Assembly: GCF_014897675.1 (NCBI RefSeq)
Contig: NZ_JABUXU010000004.1
Coordinates: 215,688-279,687 of the forward strand
Length of the DNA stretch: 64,000 bases
Direction of reading: 5' to 3'
From: Advenella sp. FME57
Lineage (GTDB): Bacteria > Pseudomonadota > Gammaproteobacteria > Burkholderiales > Burkholderiaceae_B
The notes under the pieces: generated by a model
Database searches by the model: none
What the model saw: the letters and a program-made list of their open reading frames with translations, nothing else
Told to the model about the DNA's origin: nothing
In this document: positions 42,890-51,164 of the stretch, in pieces
How positions within the stretch are numbered: position 1 is the stretch's first letter
How the letters are laid out: every line of letters starts with the position of its first letter
Position numbers and translations under genes: made by a program

Positions 42890-43750
42890 TTATGAAATGT
42901 TCAGTATTCCGGCAGCGTTGTCCCAAAGCGAGCGCCGCCGGGCGGTTTCCGTTAATGGTAGCGAGTTGAATACCTGCAGGCTATCTGCCAGAGGCCGCAC
43001 CGGATACGCGCTGCCATACAGCATGCGGTCCTCCATAAAGGTGTTTGCTGCGTGGACATAATCGCTTGTTCCTGGCGCGTTGGTATTCATGTAGCAGTCG
43101 GGTAGCAAATAGATATTCGGATTCTCGTAGGCAATTGCGCAGGCCAGCGTTGTCCAGGGCCAGCAGGCATGGGCCACGATAATTTTGGTCTGGGGATAGC
43201 GTTTTGCAACTGTCCGAACACGATCAGGATGTGCGTAGGTCATGTCCTCGCCCAGCAGCATGCTGGCGGTAAGCACCAAAGGCAGGCCCTCTTGGGCAAC
43301 GGCGTCATATAACGGCCACAGTGAAGGATCGTCCTGATGAATATTGGAGAATCCGCTATCAAAGCAGGCGCCCAGCAAACCCCTTTGCCTGATCTTGCGG
43401 ATTTCCTGGTAGCCTTTCTTCGTATCGGTAGACGAAATGCCCGCAAAGCCGGAAAAACGTCCCTGGCTTGATGCACAAAAGTCCGCAATTTCGCCGTTAT
43501 CCGATGCGCCATAGTTCTCACTGCTGTCGCGGCCCAGCACAACCGCGTGATCAATCTTTGCCCGGTCGAGTTCTTCAATAAACAGGTCCAGAGAGCGTTC
43601 AAGGGCAGACTTGGACTCATGCCGGTTTCGGTGCAGAACCGGAAGCGACTGCTGATCCGCATCCAGTCTGTCCTGTGTATGCGATTTATAGATGAAATGG
43701 GACAGGAAACCTTTCAAGGGCGGTCTAACCCGGAAATCAATCACTTTCAT
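42890..43750 (-). CDS. Amidohydrolase-family protein (RxR variant) 1
   Basis: 286 aa TIM-barrel protein of the amidohydrolase-2 (COG2159) type. Recognisable parts are GFAGISSTDTKKGYQEI, LPLVLTASMLLGEDM, TKIIVAHACWPW and the ending DRMLYGSAYPVRPL. The N-terminal IDxHxH metal motif is IDFRVRPP here (R-x-R), so the first two zinc ligands are missing. It may be metal-free or use a different site. Separated by 3 nt from its paralogue; possibly hydrolyses a lactone or cleaves/decarboxylates an acid produced by GMC and ALDH. Confidence 0.8.
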   Translation of the reverse strand: MKVIDFRVRPPLKGFLSHFIYKSHTQDRLDADQQSLPVLHRNRHESKSALERSLDLFIEELDRAKIDHAVVLGRDSSENYGASDNGEIADFCASSQGRFSGFAGISSTDTKKGYQEIRKIRQRGLLGACFDSGFSNIHQDDPSLWPLYDAVAQEGLPLVLTASMLLGEDMTYAHPDRVRTVAKRYPQTKIIVAHACWPWTTLACAIAYENPNIYLLPDCYMNTNAPGTSDYVHAANTFMEDRMLYGSAYPVRPLADSLQVFNSLPLTETARRRSLWDNAAGILNIS

Positions 43751-43753
43751 TTT

Positions 43754-44602
43754 TTAGAGCCTCATCAGTCGTTTTGCATTTTCGGAAGTTATAGCGTCAA
43801 ACTGTGTCTTGGAAAATCCCCATGACCTGAAGTTGTCCACAGACGCTTTCAATGGCTTGAAGGGGTATGAGCTGCCAAACAGAATACGGTCGCCCAAATA
43901 GTTTTTTGCTGCTGTGAAATAGTCTTCTGCGCCAGGGAACTGGGGGACAAAATACATGTCAGGCGATAACCACACGTTCTTGCGGGAGATTGCCAATGCC
44001 ACGGCTTCGCGTGTGTAAGGCCAGGCGGCATGGGCGATATGGAAATTGAGCTCGGGAAAGTCCTTGGTCGCCAATAGCATATGGCCCGGTCGTGCCTTAT
44101 CGATTTCCTGCATGCAAGCTGCTTGCAATGCACAGCTCAAGGAAATGTTGATGGGCAGCCTCGATTTCTGTACCACCTCATAGAGTGGGTACAGGCGCTT
44201 GTCGCCGGCATGCGAATACTTGTCCAGCAGCGTGGGTTCAATGGAAATGCCCTTGAAATCGTAAAGCGCCACAGCATGATTGAAATCCGCAAGAATCTTG
44301 TCCATGTCCTGCGTCAGGTCCAGCGCGGCCCAGGCGACAAATCTATCGCTGTTTGCTTTGGCAAAATCGGCAAGTTCTTCGTTGGGCATAATTCCGAACG
44401 CCGTTGGTGTCTGCCGACCCATGGCGACGCCGGTTTCAATTCCGGTTTCATCCATTTCCGTAATCAGATCGGCCAGCGCCAGTGTTTCGCACGAGCGGGG
44501 TTTCGGGTAGTCCGGGTGATCAAATGCGGCAAAGGTGGCTGGCGAGAAAATGCGGGAGTTTTTCCAGCTGGGCAAAGGGGGTCTCAAGCGCATATCTATC
44601 AT
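43754..44602 (-). CDS. Amidohydrolase-family protein (RxR variant) 2
   Basis: 282 aa, homologous to the protein encoded immediately downstream. Shared pattern: IDMRLRPPLPSW at the N-terminus (R-x-R instead of H-x-H), IAHAAWPYTREA and DRILFGSSYPFKPLKA near the C-terminus. The two copies are clearly diverged, so they are probably subunits of a heteromer or act on successive intermediates. Its ATG overlaps the GMC stop by 4 nt. Confidence 0.8.
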   Translation of the reverse strand: MIDMRLRPPLPSWKNSRIFSPATFAAFDHPDYPKPRSCETLALADLITEMDETGIETGVAMGRQTPTAFGIMPNEELADFAKANSDRFVAWAALDLTQDMDKILADFNHAVALYDFKGISIEPTLLDKYSHAGDKRLYPLYEVVQKSRLPINISLSCALQAACMQEIDKARPGHMLLATKDFPELNFHIAHAAWPYTREAVALAISRKNVWLSPDMYFVPQFPGAEDYFTAAKNYLGDRILFGSSYPFKPLKASVDNFRSWGFSKTQFDAITSENAKRLMRL

Positions 44603-46221
44603 AATTTCTCCTGTTTGAAGGTATCGTTAAGAATCATTTCTGCCCCTTTTTCTGCGACGAGGATCGCGGGGGCATGAGTATTTGAGGAAGGCATGGTGGG
44701 CATGACTGAAGCATCAACGACGCGCAGGCCATGCACGCCATGCACACGCAATCGACTGTCGACAACAGCGCCGTCTTCTTCTCTACCCATTTTGCAGGTG
44801 CCTACCGGATGAAAAGACGTTAATGAGTTCTCCTTTATCCAGCTGAGAATCTCATCATCGGTAACGCATTGGACGCCTGGCCTGATCTCGTCGTCGACAA
44901 GCGCCTGCATATAGGCGGATCCGGCGATTTGTCGGATCTTATGGATGGATTGCACGGCATAGCGCTGATCTGATTCGCTGGACAGGTAATTGGCGTTAAT
45001 CAGCGGTTTTTCAAAACAGTCGGCGCTTTTGATATGGACGCTGCCGCGCGATTGCGGATGGACCAGAAAACTCGATATGGTGAAACCGGCAAAGCGATCC
45101 AGTGAATACTTCTTCTCCCGGGCATTGTTGGCCGAGCTCAGTTTGAGCATCTGGATCTTGGTAAGAGAGGCACGCGTGTCGTCCAGTCGTACCAGGGCGT
45201 GCGCCATGGCGCCAATATTGGTCAACGGCCCGTCTTTGTATGCCAGCCATCGCAATGCTGCGTTTACCTTCTGCACCAGGCTATGCTGAATCAGGTTATA
45301 GCTTTCCCGGGTCGACGTGCGAAAGGCCATGCGGGAGTTAAGATGATCAATCAGATTTTCTCCGACGCCCGGCACATTGGCTATTGGCTTGATACCAAGC
45401 GAACCGAGACGAGCGCTATTACCAATGCCGGATAACTCGAGAATCTGTGGAGATTGAATGGCTCCGGCCGAAACAACCACTTCCCTGGCTGTCCTGACTG
45501 TCTTGCGCTGGTCGCCTTGCAGGTATTCAACGCCGACGGCGCGACTGCCTTCGAACAGAATCCGGCTGACGTGCGCTTCGTAAATAACGTCCAGATTCCG
45601 GTTTTTTTGCGCATCCAGATACGCTTCCTTGACGCTGTGTCGATATCCGTTAAGGATGTTGAACTGCAAGGGGCTCACTCCCTCGAACTGGCCGGCGTTG
45701 TAGTCAGGGTTGTACGGGATATCGGAATCCACGCAGGAGTCTATGAATCCACGGGTCAGCGCATCGCAGGCCACATGGCGTACGATGTTCACGTTGCCCT
45801 GCCTGCCTCTGATCTGATGCGTTCCGTGTTGGTAGTTTTCAGCGTATTTGTAGTGTTTGCTTATCTCTGAAAAGCGCCACCCGGATATGCCGAGGTTGCT
45901 CCATGAATCATACTCCTGGGGGTTGCCCCAGACCCACAACATTCCGTTAATTCGAGACGAGCCGCCGATGACTTTTCCGCGAGGAAAATAAACCGGCCGC
46001 TGGTTCAGGCCCGCTTCCGGGTTTGTGTAAAAGCGCCAGTTTCCTCTGCTACCCAACATCGTCTTGGAGACTAGAATGGGAATTCTGAAGCATAACCAGT
46101 TGTCGTTTTTGCCCGCCTCAAGCAACAGCACGCGGCATTGCGCCTGCTGCGCGAGCCGGACTGCCACCACCGTGCCGGCGGCGCCGCCACCAGCGACAAT
46201 GTAATCATATTCTGCTTGCAT
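44599..46221 (-). CDS. GMC-family FAD oxidoreductase (alcohol/choline dehydrogenase type)
   Basis: 540 aa. FAD motif DYIVAGGGAAGTVVAVRLAQ at the N-terminus, GMC signatures PRGKVIGGSSRINGMLWVWG and VVVSAGAIQSPQILELSGIG, and the C-terminal active site SFHPVGTCKMG (catalytic His) with VVDASVMPTMPSSNTHAPAI. It oxidises a primary alcohol to an aldehyde; specificity not readable. Followed by the first amidohydrolase with ATGA overlap and preceded by ALDH with 8 nt spacing. Confidence 0.94.
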   Translation of the reverse strand: MQAEYDYIVAGGGAAGTVVAVRLAQQAQCRVLLLEAGKNDNWLCFRIPILVSKTMLGSRGNWRFYTNPEAGLNQRPVYFPRGKVIGGSSRINGMLWVWGNPQEYDSWSNLGISGWRFSEISKHYKYAENYQHGTHQIRGRQGNVNIVRHVACDALTRGFIDSCVDSDIPYNPDYNAGQFEGVSPLQFNILNGYRHSVKEAYLDAQKNRNLDVIYEAHVSRILFEGSRAVGVEYLQGDQRKTVRTAREVVVSAGAIQSPQILELSGIGNSARLGSLGIKPIANVPGVGENLIDHLNSRMAFRTSTRESYNLIQHSLVQKVNAALRWLAYKDGPLTNIGAMAHALVRLDDTRASLTKIQMLKLSSANNAREKKYSLDRFAGFTISSFLVHPQSRGSVHIKSADCFEKPLINANYLSSESDQRYAVQSIHKIRQIAGSAYMQALVDDEIRPGVQCVTDDEILSWIKENSLTSFHPVGTCKMGREEDGAVVDSRLRVHGVHGLRVVDASVMPTMPSSNTHAPAILVAEKGAEMILNDTFKQEKL

Positions 46222-46229
46222 CCATTACC

Positions 46230-47636
46230 TCACTGGCCGACGACAATGGACTTAGTGTTGGCGTACTCAGACAGCACTTCAATTCCATTTTCTAGTCCGA
46301 GTCCGGACTGTTTGTGACCGGAAAAGGGGATCTGCGGCTTGATCACGTGGATGGTGTTTATCCAGGTCGTACCGCTCTGCAATCGCTTCGCAATGCCTTG
46401 AGCCAGGGTGGTGTCCTGAGCCCAGACAGAGGAGGCCAGGCCATATGCCGAATCATTGGCCCGCCTGATTACCTCTTCGACATCGTTGAAGAACAGGATG
46501 GGAAGTACAGGCCCGAATGCCTCAGTGACCACGGTCTCGTCCTCGTCTGCTGGGTTGATCACCAGCGTGACGGGCACAAAGTAGCCGGCACTCGGGACGG
46601 TCTCGGTCAGCGTTATCATTTCCAATCCCCGCTCCTTTGCGGCGTTGATCATGGCGCTCACCTTGAAAAATTGAGATTCATTCTGGATAGGCCCGATGCC
46701 GACAGCGGGATCCAGCCCGTCGCCGACAATGACATTGCGGCCGTATTCGATAAAACGTTTCAGAAACTGGTCCTTGATTTTTTCGTGCACATACAGGCGC
46801 TTTATGGCCACGCAAAATTGCGCGTTGTTGGCAAAAGCACCCCAGAATATGCCGGGTATATGTTTTTCCAGATCAGCGTCATCCATGACGATGGCCGGGT
46901 CATTGCCACCCAGCTCAAGTGTGATACGCTTGATCGACTGGGCTGCTGTGGCCATGATCGCTTTACCGGTTTGTGTTGAGCCGGTAAACGCAATTTTGTT
47001 AATGAGAGGGTGCGCCGTCAGCGCCCGGGCAAGCTTGTCACCGCCCGTAATAATGTTAATTACGCCTGCGGGTACGAGATCTTTTATGATTTCTCCCAGG
47101 CGCAGCGAAGTCAATGGCGTGAAGGGCGAAGGTTTCCAAATGACGGTGTTGCCCATGAGAATGGCCGGGGCGACCTTCCAGATTGCAAGGGACATGGGAA
47201 AATTCCAGGGCACGATGGCAGCCACTACGCCAAGCGGCACTTTACTGGCGAACGCATGGTCATCGATTCGGCGTTCCATCAGCCCGACCAGCTCCGGTAT
47301 TTTGGAGAAGTAGGAGAGCCAGTCTGCACAACGCTGAATCTCTCCCTGTGCATTGGCCAGGGGCTTTCCCTGTTCGGTGGTGAGCAAGGTCGACAGTTCT
47401 GTTTTATTGTCCAAAATAGCTTTGGACAGTCGGCTTAGCAAAGTCTGTCGGTGTTTCAGGGCTGTTTCGCTCCACGTCGCAAAGGCGGTTGTCGCAGCGA
47501 CCACAGCTTGTTCAAGCTGAGTCTGAGACAGATCAGGAACATGGGCAATGGTGTTCCTGTTTGCCGGATTGATAACCTGTATGGTTGCGTCAGCGGTTTC
47601 AAGCCTGCCGCCGATCAAATTTCTATACTGAGTCAT
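46230..47636 (-). CDS. NAD(P)-dependent aldehyde dehydrogenase
   Basis: 468 aa ALDH superfamily. VVAAIVPWNFPMSLAIWKVAP, cofactor loop KIAFTGSTQTGKAIM, catalytic glutamate in ITLELGGNDPAIV, and catalytic cysteine in FANNAQFCVAIKRLYVH. Oxidises the aldehyde from the GMC enzyme to an acid. First gene of the operon, with a long palindromic element about 90-120 nt upstream of its start that may be the LysR target. Confidence 0.94.
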   Translation of the reverse strand: MTQYRNLIGGRLETADATIQVINPANRNTIAHVPDLSQTQLEQAVVAATTAFATWSETALKHRQTLLSRLSKAILDNKTELSTLLTTEQGKPLANAQGEIQRCADWLSYFSKIPELVGLMERRIDDHAFASKVPLGVVAAIVPWNFPMSLAIWKVAPAILMGNTVIWKPSPFTPLTSLRLGEIIKDLVPAGVINIITGGDKLARALTAHPLINKIAFTGSTQTGKAIMATAAQSIKRITLELGGNDPAIVMDDADLEKHIPGIFWGAFANNAQFCVAIKRLYVHEKIKDQFLKRFIEYGRNVIVGDGLDPAVGIGPIQNESQFFKVSAMINAAKERGLEMITLTETVPSAGYFVPVTLVINPADEDETVVTEAFGPVLPILFFNDVEEVIRRANDSAYGLASSVWAQDTTLAQGIAKRLQSGTTWINTIHVIKPQIPFSGHKQSGLGLENGIEVLSEYANTKSIVVGQ

Positions 47637-47726
47637 GTACTAACCCTATCGCTTGTTTGCCGGAGAAACCCGGAATGTAAAACGATGATAGGGCAGACTA
47701 AGATTGCTGCATAATATTAAATTTTT

Positions 47727-47756
47727 CTGCACCCATATATTAAATATATGGTGCAG
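47727..47756. promoter_or_regulatory. Long palindrome upstream of the ALDH operon
   Basis: CTGCACC-C-ATATA ... TATAT-GGTGCAG: 7-bp GC-containing arms and 5-bp AT arms with a single bulged C and a 5-nt centre. It lies between the LysR stop and the ALDH start. Could be the LysR binding site for the operon or a transcript-end hairpin for the LysR gene; no U-tract in that direction favours the first. Confidence 0.4.
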
Positions 47757-47766
47757 GTTTTACCGG

Positions 47767-48648
47767 CTACCTGAACGAGAACAACTCATCCAACAGAGTC
47801 GAATTATGGTCCTTTTTCTTTGCCATATAGATTTCCGTATTGAACTGGTGTGAGAAGTAATCAAGATTGATAAACTCAACAGCGCCTTTTATGCCGGGAA
47901 CGGTGGTCTTGGGCACCAGCGCGACCCCTAGTCCGCAGCCGACCATGACCGCCACAGTTTGTATCTGGATCGCTTCCTGCGCGACAGCTGGCTCAAACTG
48001 GTTGTCCTTGCAAAACATTAATGCGGAGTTTCGTAAAGGACTATTGGTGGAGTACATGATGAAATTTTCGGTGCTTAGCACCGTTGGTGTAACTTGCAGG
48101 CAATCGAGAAGGCGGTGATTATTCGCCACCATTAACACGAACTCGTCGCGAGCCAGTTTGATTATTTCTATCTCGGCCGGCAAATCCAACGGACCGCGCA
48201 ACAGCCCTACATCAATCTGGGCATCAAGAAGCATCCTGATGATGTCATTGGACGTACTCTCCATCAGATTGAGCTTGATGTTAGGATACTTCTTCAGCAG
48301 GATAGGGAGCTTCTGAGGGAGGACGGTGTGAGCAGTCGATGACACGAACCCGATATCCAGCGTTCCTATATTGCCATTGCTTATAGATCGGGCGCTCCAT
48401 ACCGCTCTTTCAACATGGTTAAGGCAGATCTTGCAGTGTTTGACGAAATCCTTACCGGCTGCCGTGATTTCAAATGAATTGGCTTTTCGGTCAATAAGCG
48501 GGACACCCACCGCATCTTCCAGCTTTTTGATAGCAATCGACAACGCCGGTTGCGCAATATGGAGTTTTTCTGCTGCTTTGGTAAAGCTATTTTGCTCGAC
48601 AATCGTGAGAAACTGCTGCATTTTTCGCAAGTCCACATTAGGTACCAT
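47767..48648 (-). CDS. LysR-family transcriptional regulator
   Basis: 293 aa. N-terminal DNA-binding domain DLRKMQQFLTIVEQNSFTKA followed by LHIAQPALSIAIKKLEDAVG; C-terminal effector domain with DIGFVSSTAHTVLPQ, as in CatM/BenM-type regulators. The ATG at 48648 is better spaced from AAGG than the ATG 6 nt upstream. Directly upstream of, and in the same direction as, the ALDH/GMC/amidohydrolase/Bug operon, so it probably regulates that operon. Confidence 0.92.
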   Translation of the reverse strand: MVPNVDLRKMQQFLTIVEQNSFTKAAEKLHIAQPALSIAIKKLEDAVGVPLIDRKANSFEITAAGKDFVKHCKICLNHVERAVWSARSISNGNIGTLDIGFVSSTAHTVLPQKLPILLKKYPNIKLNLMESTSNDIIRMLLDAQIDVGLLRGPLDLPAEIEIIKLARDEFVLMVANNHRLLDCLQVTPTVLSTENFIMYSTNSPLRNSALMFCKDNQFEPAVAQEAIQIQTVAVMVGCGLGVALVPKTTVPGIKGAVEFINLDYFSHQFNTEIYMAKKKDHNSTLLDELFSFR

Positions 48649-48866
48649 TTCCATATCCTTGAAGAATAATTCTGTATTGTGGCTGGGACGGCTGTGTCAT
48701 GACCGAATGTCCCCGTTTTCGCTGGCAAGAAGTTACGGCCAAATGGCGCTTCTATTCAAAATGCCCAAAAGCTTATTGGCTGGCTATGCAAGACAATAAA
48801 TTCTTTTATGGGATATCGATTAGCGTTGTATTTTCTTCGTTATTTTGATGCATGTCGAATGACAGC

Positions 48867-49817
48867 TCACTCCATCTGCGTCAGCGCGTCTTGCGCGGCG
48901 GCATGGACGAGCGTGCGAAATGGCTCACACACTGCATCGTCCATAATTGCCTGGTTAAAAACCAGCATGACAGTGCTAGCAGGCAATGTTGGGTAGACGT
49001 CAATGATTTTTACCAAATTCAGGCTTTCATAATGCCGCGCAATTGACTCTGGGACAATTGAAATAAAGGATGTTTTGGCGACCAAGGCAAGGTTGGATTC
49101 AAAAGTCCTCGTTTCAATGACAGATTTGATTGGGGGTAATGCGTTTTCGTGCCAGAAACGGTCTAGGACCGCGCGTGAAGTGGTTCCGGGCGAAGGCAAA
49201 ACCCATTCTCTTTTCGTTAACTGTTCCAGCGTATAAGTATTGTCTGTGAAAGTGGAGTTTGTTGCGCTGCAGATGATCAATGGGCGCTCTTCGTAAAGGC
49301 GTTCGGTGACATAATCGGTTCCTATGCCGGCTGCGCCAGCGACGTGGCGCATGATGGCAAAATCCAGCTTCTCGCTTTCCAGCGCTGCCAGCAATTGAGT
49401 AGAACTGTCTTCGACGACCATGAGTTTCCATGCAATCGGTGAATCGGATGCAGACTGATCGGCATACACCCGGTTCAGTAAATGTGGCATGACCGAATGC
49501 ATTGCGCGTGGAATGCAGCCAAGTCTGATGGTAGAGCCAAGGGTATCCACGATATTGTCCAATCGGCCCAAGCTGCTTAGCAGGAATCGGGCTTGATTGA
49601 TAATAGCTTTGCCTCGCACCGTAGGGATGCTGCCCCGGACAGATCGCTCAAAGATACGCGTGCCAAGCATAGACTCGGCTTCGGTCAACAGTCGGGATAA
49701 AGCGGGTTGCGATGTTCCCAGGCGCGAAGCAGCTCGATGGACAGACCCATGATCAGCAATCGATGTAATGGCCTCAATATGCCGTCGTTGTAATTGTTTG
49801 CGCCGGGAGAAAGTCAT
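48867..49817 (-). CDS. LysR-family transcriptional regulator
   Basis: 316 aa with RRHIEAITSIADHGSVHRAA and LGTSQPALSRLLTEAESMLG as the winged helix-turn-helix, followed by a GbpR/CbbR-like effector domain (TIRLGCIPRAMHSVMPHLL). The ATG at 49817 is chosen over a TTG at 49832, which has no ribosome binding site. Divergent from a GalD-type dehydratase across 141 nt, with an inverted repeat in between. Confidence 0.92.
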   Translation of the reverse strand: MTFSRRKQLQRRHIEAITSIADHGSVHRAASRLGTSQPALSRLLTEAESMLGTRIFERSVRGSIPTVRGKAIINQARFLLSSLGRLDNIVDTLGSTIRLGCIPRAMHSVMPHLLNRVYADQSASDSPIAWKLMVVEDSSTQLLAALESEKLDFAIMRHVAGAAGIGTDYVTERLYEERPLIICSATNSTFTDNTYTLEQLTKREWVLPSPGTTSRAVLDRFWHENALPPIKSVIETRTFESNLALVAKTSFISIVPESIARHYESLNLVKIIDVYPTLPASTVMLVFNQAIMDDAVCEPFRTLVHAAAQDALTQME

Positions 49818-49839
49818 CGAAATTCCAATCAAGTGAGTG

Positions 49840-49860
49840 ATGTGATTATTAGCATCACAT
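49840..49860. promoter_or_regulatory. Candidate LysR operator
   Basis: ATGTGAT-N7-ATCACAT, a perfect 7-bp-arm inverted repeat located 22 nt upstream of the LysR start codon in the divergent promoter. Shape fits a LysR recognition site. The spacer is too long for a CRP site. Confidence 0.45.
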
Positions 49861-49958
49861 TATCAAATATTTATATCATTTACAGCATAATTGATTTCCG
49901 ATAAATTGGGACCAATCGCTCGCGGCAGTGCGAACGTCAATTTATAAGGGAATCTTTT

Positions 49959-51119
49959 GTGAAGATTAAAAAAGTTGAATGTCTGGCGGTGCACCCCGGT
50001 TGGCGAAAGAACTTGATTTTTGTCCGCATCGAAACGGATGATGGTGTTGTCGGCTGGGGCGAAGCATATAGTCAGTATGATCGCGACCGCGCGATCGCGG
50101 CCCAGATCGAGGCCCTGGGTCAATATCTTGTGGGCCGTGAGGCGCGAAATATACGTCACTTTATGCAAATTGCTTTTGATGATTATGCGCAGCGCAGATC
50201 TTCATTAGAGTACTGGTGTGCCCTGTCTGGCATTGAACAGGCGTTATGGGATATTGCTGGAAAAGCGGTGGATCAGCCCGTCTACAACTTGCTTGGTGGC
50301 GCGTGCCGCGACAAAATTCGCGTATACGCCAATGGCTGGAGCTACAAAATGCAAAAGCCCGCCGATTTTGCTCGAGCTGCCGAGCAGGTGGTGCGTAGCG
50401 GGTTTACGGCGATCAAGTTCGATCCGCTTCCAAGGCCCTGGCGAACCTATATTCCGAAGGAGCACATTCGCCATTCCGTGGAAGTCGTGCGAGCGATACG
50501 CAATGCAGTGGGCGACGATGTCGATTTATTGCTTGATATCCACCGGCGGCTGGCTCCAGCGCGTGCGATTACCCTGGCCAATGCCCTGGCTGAATTCGAA
50601 CCTTACTGGTTTGAAGAGCCCTGTCAGGTAGAGAATCTGGAAGCGTTGGCCGAAGTTCGGGCCGCCAGCCCGATACCGGTTGTGAGCGGAGAGGCCATGT
50701 ATGGAAGAGCAGATTTTCGGCGTCTGTTTCGCGAGCGTGCCGTCGATATCATCAACCCGGATATCTCAAATTGTGGCGGCATCCTGGAAATGCTATTTAT
50801 TGCAGCCGCCGCCGAATCGGAAATGGTGGCAGTTTCACCGCATAACTACAACTCGACCACATTGTCTTTATCAGCCACCGTGCATGCAGCCGCCTGCATG
50901 CCGAATTTCACTATAACAGAGTACTTTTTGCCTTATGAAGAGTTCGGGTCGGTGGTGACCAGGAACCCGCTGGTGCCAGTTAATGGCTATATCGACCTGC
51001 CCAAAGGACCCGGCTTAGGGCTGGACGTGATCGAAGAAGTAGTGCGTTCACGCCCAGCCCAAAGCTATCCCGCTCGTACGTTCCGTATGAGCGAATATGA
51101 CCAACCACTACCACTTTGA
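49959..51119 (+). CDS. Acid-sugar dehydratase of the enolase superfamily (galactonate-dehydratase-like)
   Basis: 386 aa, GTG start with AAGGG upstream. Catalytic layout equals E. coli GalD shifted by about ten residues: D193-I-H195 (LLDIHRR), E219/E220 (YWFEEP), E245 (VVSGEAMYG) and H295 (SPHNYNST), preceded by K153-x-D155. Three acidic metal ligands and two histidines are thus in place for dehydration of an aldonic acid to a 2-keto-3-deoxy acid. Which sugar acid is unknown. In operon with a Bug protein and a hydroxyacid dehydrogenase. Confidence 0.88.
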   Translation: MKIKKVECLAVHPGWRKNLIFVRIETDDGVVGWGEAYSQYDRDRAIAAQIEALGQYLVGREARNIRHFMQIAFDDYAQRRSSLEYWCALSGIEQALWDIAGKAVDQPVYNLLGGACRDKIRVYANGWSYKMQKPADFARAAEQVVRSGFTAIKFDPLPRPWRTYIPKEHIRHSVEVVRAIRNAVGDDVDLLLDIHRRLAPARAITLANALAEFEPYWFEEPCQVENLEALAEVRAASPIPVVSGEAMYGRADFRRLFRERAVDIINPDISNCGGILEMLFIAAAAESEMVAVSPHNYNSTTLSLSATVHAAACMPNFTITEYFLPYEEFGSVVTRNPLVPVNGYIDLPKGPGLGLDVIEEVVRSRPAQSYPARTFRMSEYDQPLPL

Positions 51120-51164
51120 TACTCTGCCAGGCAGACCAAGAGCAGGTGATAAGGAGACAAAAAA

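Noticed and set aside
49841..49859. CRP-like site TGTGA...TCACA
   Set aside because: The spacing between half-sites is 9 nt rather than 6, and the position next to a LysR gene fits a LysR operator better.
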